Positions 42,170-42,886 of a DNA stretch of 42,886 bases are shown here, in pieces. Each line of letters begins with the position of its first letter. Within the stretch, counting starts at the first letter, position 1. The DNA lies in contig WBXD01000004.1 in assembly GCA_008932935.1 (NCBI GenBank), positions 1-42,886 of the forward strand. Direction: 5' to 3'. The position numbers and the translations under genes were made by a program. The DNA comes from Verrucomicrobiota bacterium. Its GTDB lineage: Bacteria > Verrucomicrobiota > Verrucomicrobiia > Verrucomicrobiales > Akkermansiaceae. The notes under the pieces are model-generated. The model was given only the letters and a program-made list of their open reading frames with translations. It was not told the DNA's origin and did no database searches.

Positions 42170-42378
42170 GGGCACTCAATGCGTTCGCTCTCGTTGCTAC
42201 AATGGCACGTTATCAAGCGCCCCGCATCTGACTATCTGCAAGTTTCACAGTTCCTGAGCTCGGTGGAAAAAGTTAAGGCGAAAATACTTGACCTACCAGG
42301 CTTCAAGAGCCACCGGGCCGAGCCATCCAAGTCCAGGTTGAAGGCACCAACCGACTCGATACTGAACCAGTCGCACCA
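42170..42378. other. Upstream region of the phosphorelay cluster
   Basis: About 200 bases with no recognisable gene; one 75-codon plus-strand frame here has no domain features. The promoter for the minus-strand response regulator should lie within it, but no clear boxes were identified. Confidence 0.3.
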
Positions 42379-42458
42379 CTAGAACATCCTGGCGTCTGCT
42401 AGGACATCCAGGAGTCTGCTAGGACATCCAGGAGTCTGCTAGGACATCCTAGCGTCCG
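42379..42458 (+). repeat. 20-base tandem repeat, four units
   Basis: Four consecutive units of CTAGGACATCCAGGAGTCTG: the first is CTAGAACATCCTGGCGTCTG, the second and third are identical, and the fourth (CTAGGACATCCTAGCGTCCG) forms the left arm of the large palindrome that follows. This suggests the array grew by duplication of one arm. Confidence 0.85.
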
Positions 42459-42545
42459 TACGGACATCAGGATGTCCTAGCAGAGTGGAGCCAGACGCGG
42501 ATCTTCTTTCAAGACTCACCAATTTCTGGAGGCCGTGCCGAGAAA
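42436..42545. repeat. Palindromic repeat element, copy 1
   Basis: Perfect arms CTGCTAGGACATCCT and AGGATGTCCTAGCAG enclose AGC-GTCCGTACGGAC-ATC, whose middle is itself a 12-base palindrome, giving a 48-base near-perfect hairpin. About 60 further bases to the right (AGTGGAGCC to GGAGGCCGT) align with the matching flank of the next copy. Confidence 0.85.
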
Positions 42546-42580
42546 TGGTTGGCGATATCGCGACAAACCCGACTGCTCCG

Positions 42581-42680
42581 CTGGGACATCCTGGCGTCCG
42601 ATCGGACAGCAGAATGTCCTAACGAAGTAGAGACCGCTGCGGAGCTTTTTCTGGAACCGGCCGATCTTGGGGACCGTCGT
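42581..42680. repeat. Palindromic repeat element, copy 2
   Basis: Diverged relative of copy 1: GGGACATCCTGGC, the core GTCCGATCGGAC, then AGCAGAATGTCCT, followed by AGTAGAGACC to GGGGACCGT, which parallels copy 1's right flank. The arms have several mismatches, so it looks like an older copy. Confidence 0.75.
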
Positions 42681-42783
42681 CGCAGGAACGTGGGCAAAAT
42701 TGCGATTTAAGCAGATTTGCTGGGGGCCGAAAGCCCGCAGCATCTGACAGGTGGTGGGCAAGCCCGCCGCGTTTGGGGCTACA

Positions 42784-42886
42784 ACAAGACACAAGACACA
42801 GACACAAGACACAAGACACAAGACACAAGACACAAGACACAAGACACAAGACACAAGACACAAGACACAAGACACAAGACACAAGA
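42784..42886 (+). repeat. Heptanucleotide tandem repeat (ACAAGAC family), array 2, cut by window end
   Basis: At least 14 nearly perfect units of ACAAGAC, running to the last base of the window, with one two-base deletion near 42801. The same heptamer builds array 1 at 10.9 kb. Minus-strand frames through it yield CLVSCVL-type repeats that should not be annotated as protein. Confidence 0.93.

Noticed and set aside
42516-42884. Cys/Leu/Val/Ser-rich repeat protein on the minus strand
   Set aside because: It is a translation of the ACAAGAC tandem repeat and palindromic repeats, with no independent coding evidence.

Overview
The window is about 43 kb of GC-rich bacterial chromosome. The gene content suggests the phylum Verrucomicrobiota: secreted DUF1680/GH127 arabinosidases with PA14, many xylose-isomerase-like TIM-barrel proteins, hybrid-kinase phosphorelays, a divergent FtsH with a long periplasmic part, and several families of dispersed palindromic repeats. 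This is an inference from gene style; no marker such as 16S rRNA is present.

Layout. 1-7.4 kb: 3' end of bioB, then an mntH-usp-aldo/keto reductase run (+), a TIM-barrel isomerase and a class IV PLP enzyme (-), a cluster of short perfect palindromes, and an AI-2E family permease. 7.4-12 kb: a zinc-ribbon membrane protein (-), tRNA-Ser(CGA) followed by an eroded integrase and repeats, then rnhB-yraN, a heptamer repeat and an isochorismate synthase gene. 12-21 kb: a probable minus-strand operon of two secreted GH127-type beta-L-arabinofuranosidases and a POT peptide transporter, preceded by a sugar isomerase/epimerase and a stub of a Gfo/Idh/MocA gene. 21-28.6 kb: an orphan PhoR-like kinase, a TerB/FHA/ABCG-like fusion (-), and ftsH. 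28.6-30.3 kb: a REP-type (RAYT) transposase flanked by its own repeats, wedged between the 3' ends of ftsH and a convergent yjdM/phnA. 30.8-36.4 kb: rpsP, a PfkB kinase, a TPR-like membrane protein and a glycogen synthase. 36.4-42.9 kb: a minus-strand phosphorelay (response regulator, collapsed kinase stub, two paralogous hybrid kinases, Hpt) and a repeat-rich tail ending in a heptamer array cut by the window edge.

Most interesting system. One GH127 enzyme carries a C-terminal HEFAH metallopeptidase domain. Its His/Tyr/Glu spacing matches what I recall for the Pro-Pro endopeptidase/anthrax lethal factor family (M34). It sits between a second GH127 enzyme with an inserted PA14 domain and a di/tripeptide transporter. 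GH127 enzymes are known to strip beta-L-arabinofuranosides from hydroxyproline, so the operon reads as a machine for de-glycosylating, cutting and importing plant extensin-type hydroxyproline-rich glycoproteins. That is a hypothesis, but each piece is visible in the sequence.

Other points. The RAYT-associated repeat supplies the stop codon of yjdM and overlaps that of ftsH. One hybrid kinase has an N-terminal receiver lacking its phospho-acceptor Asp and its conserved Lys. Several genes survive only as in-frame or truncated remnants.
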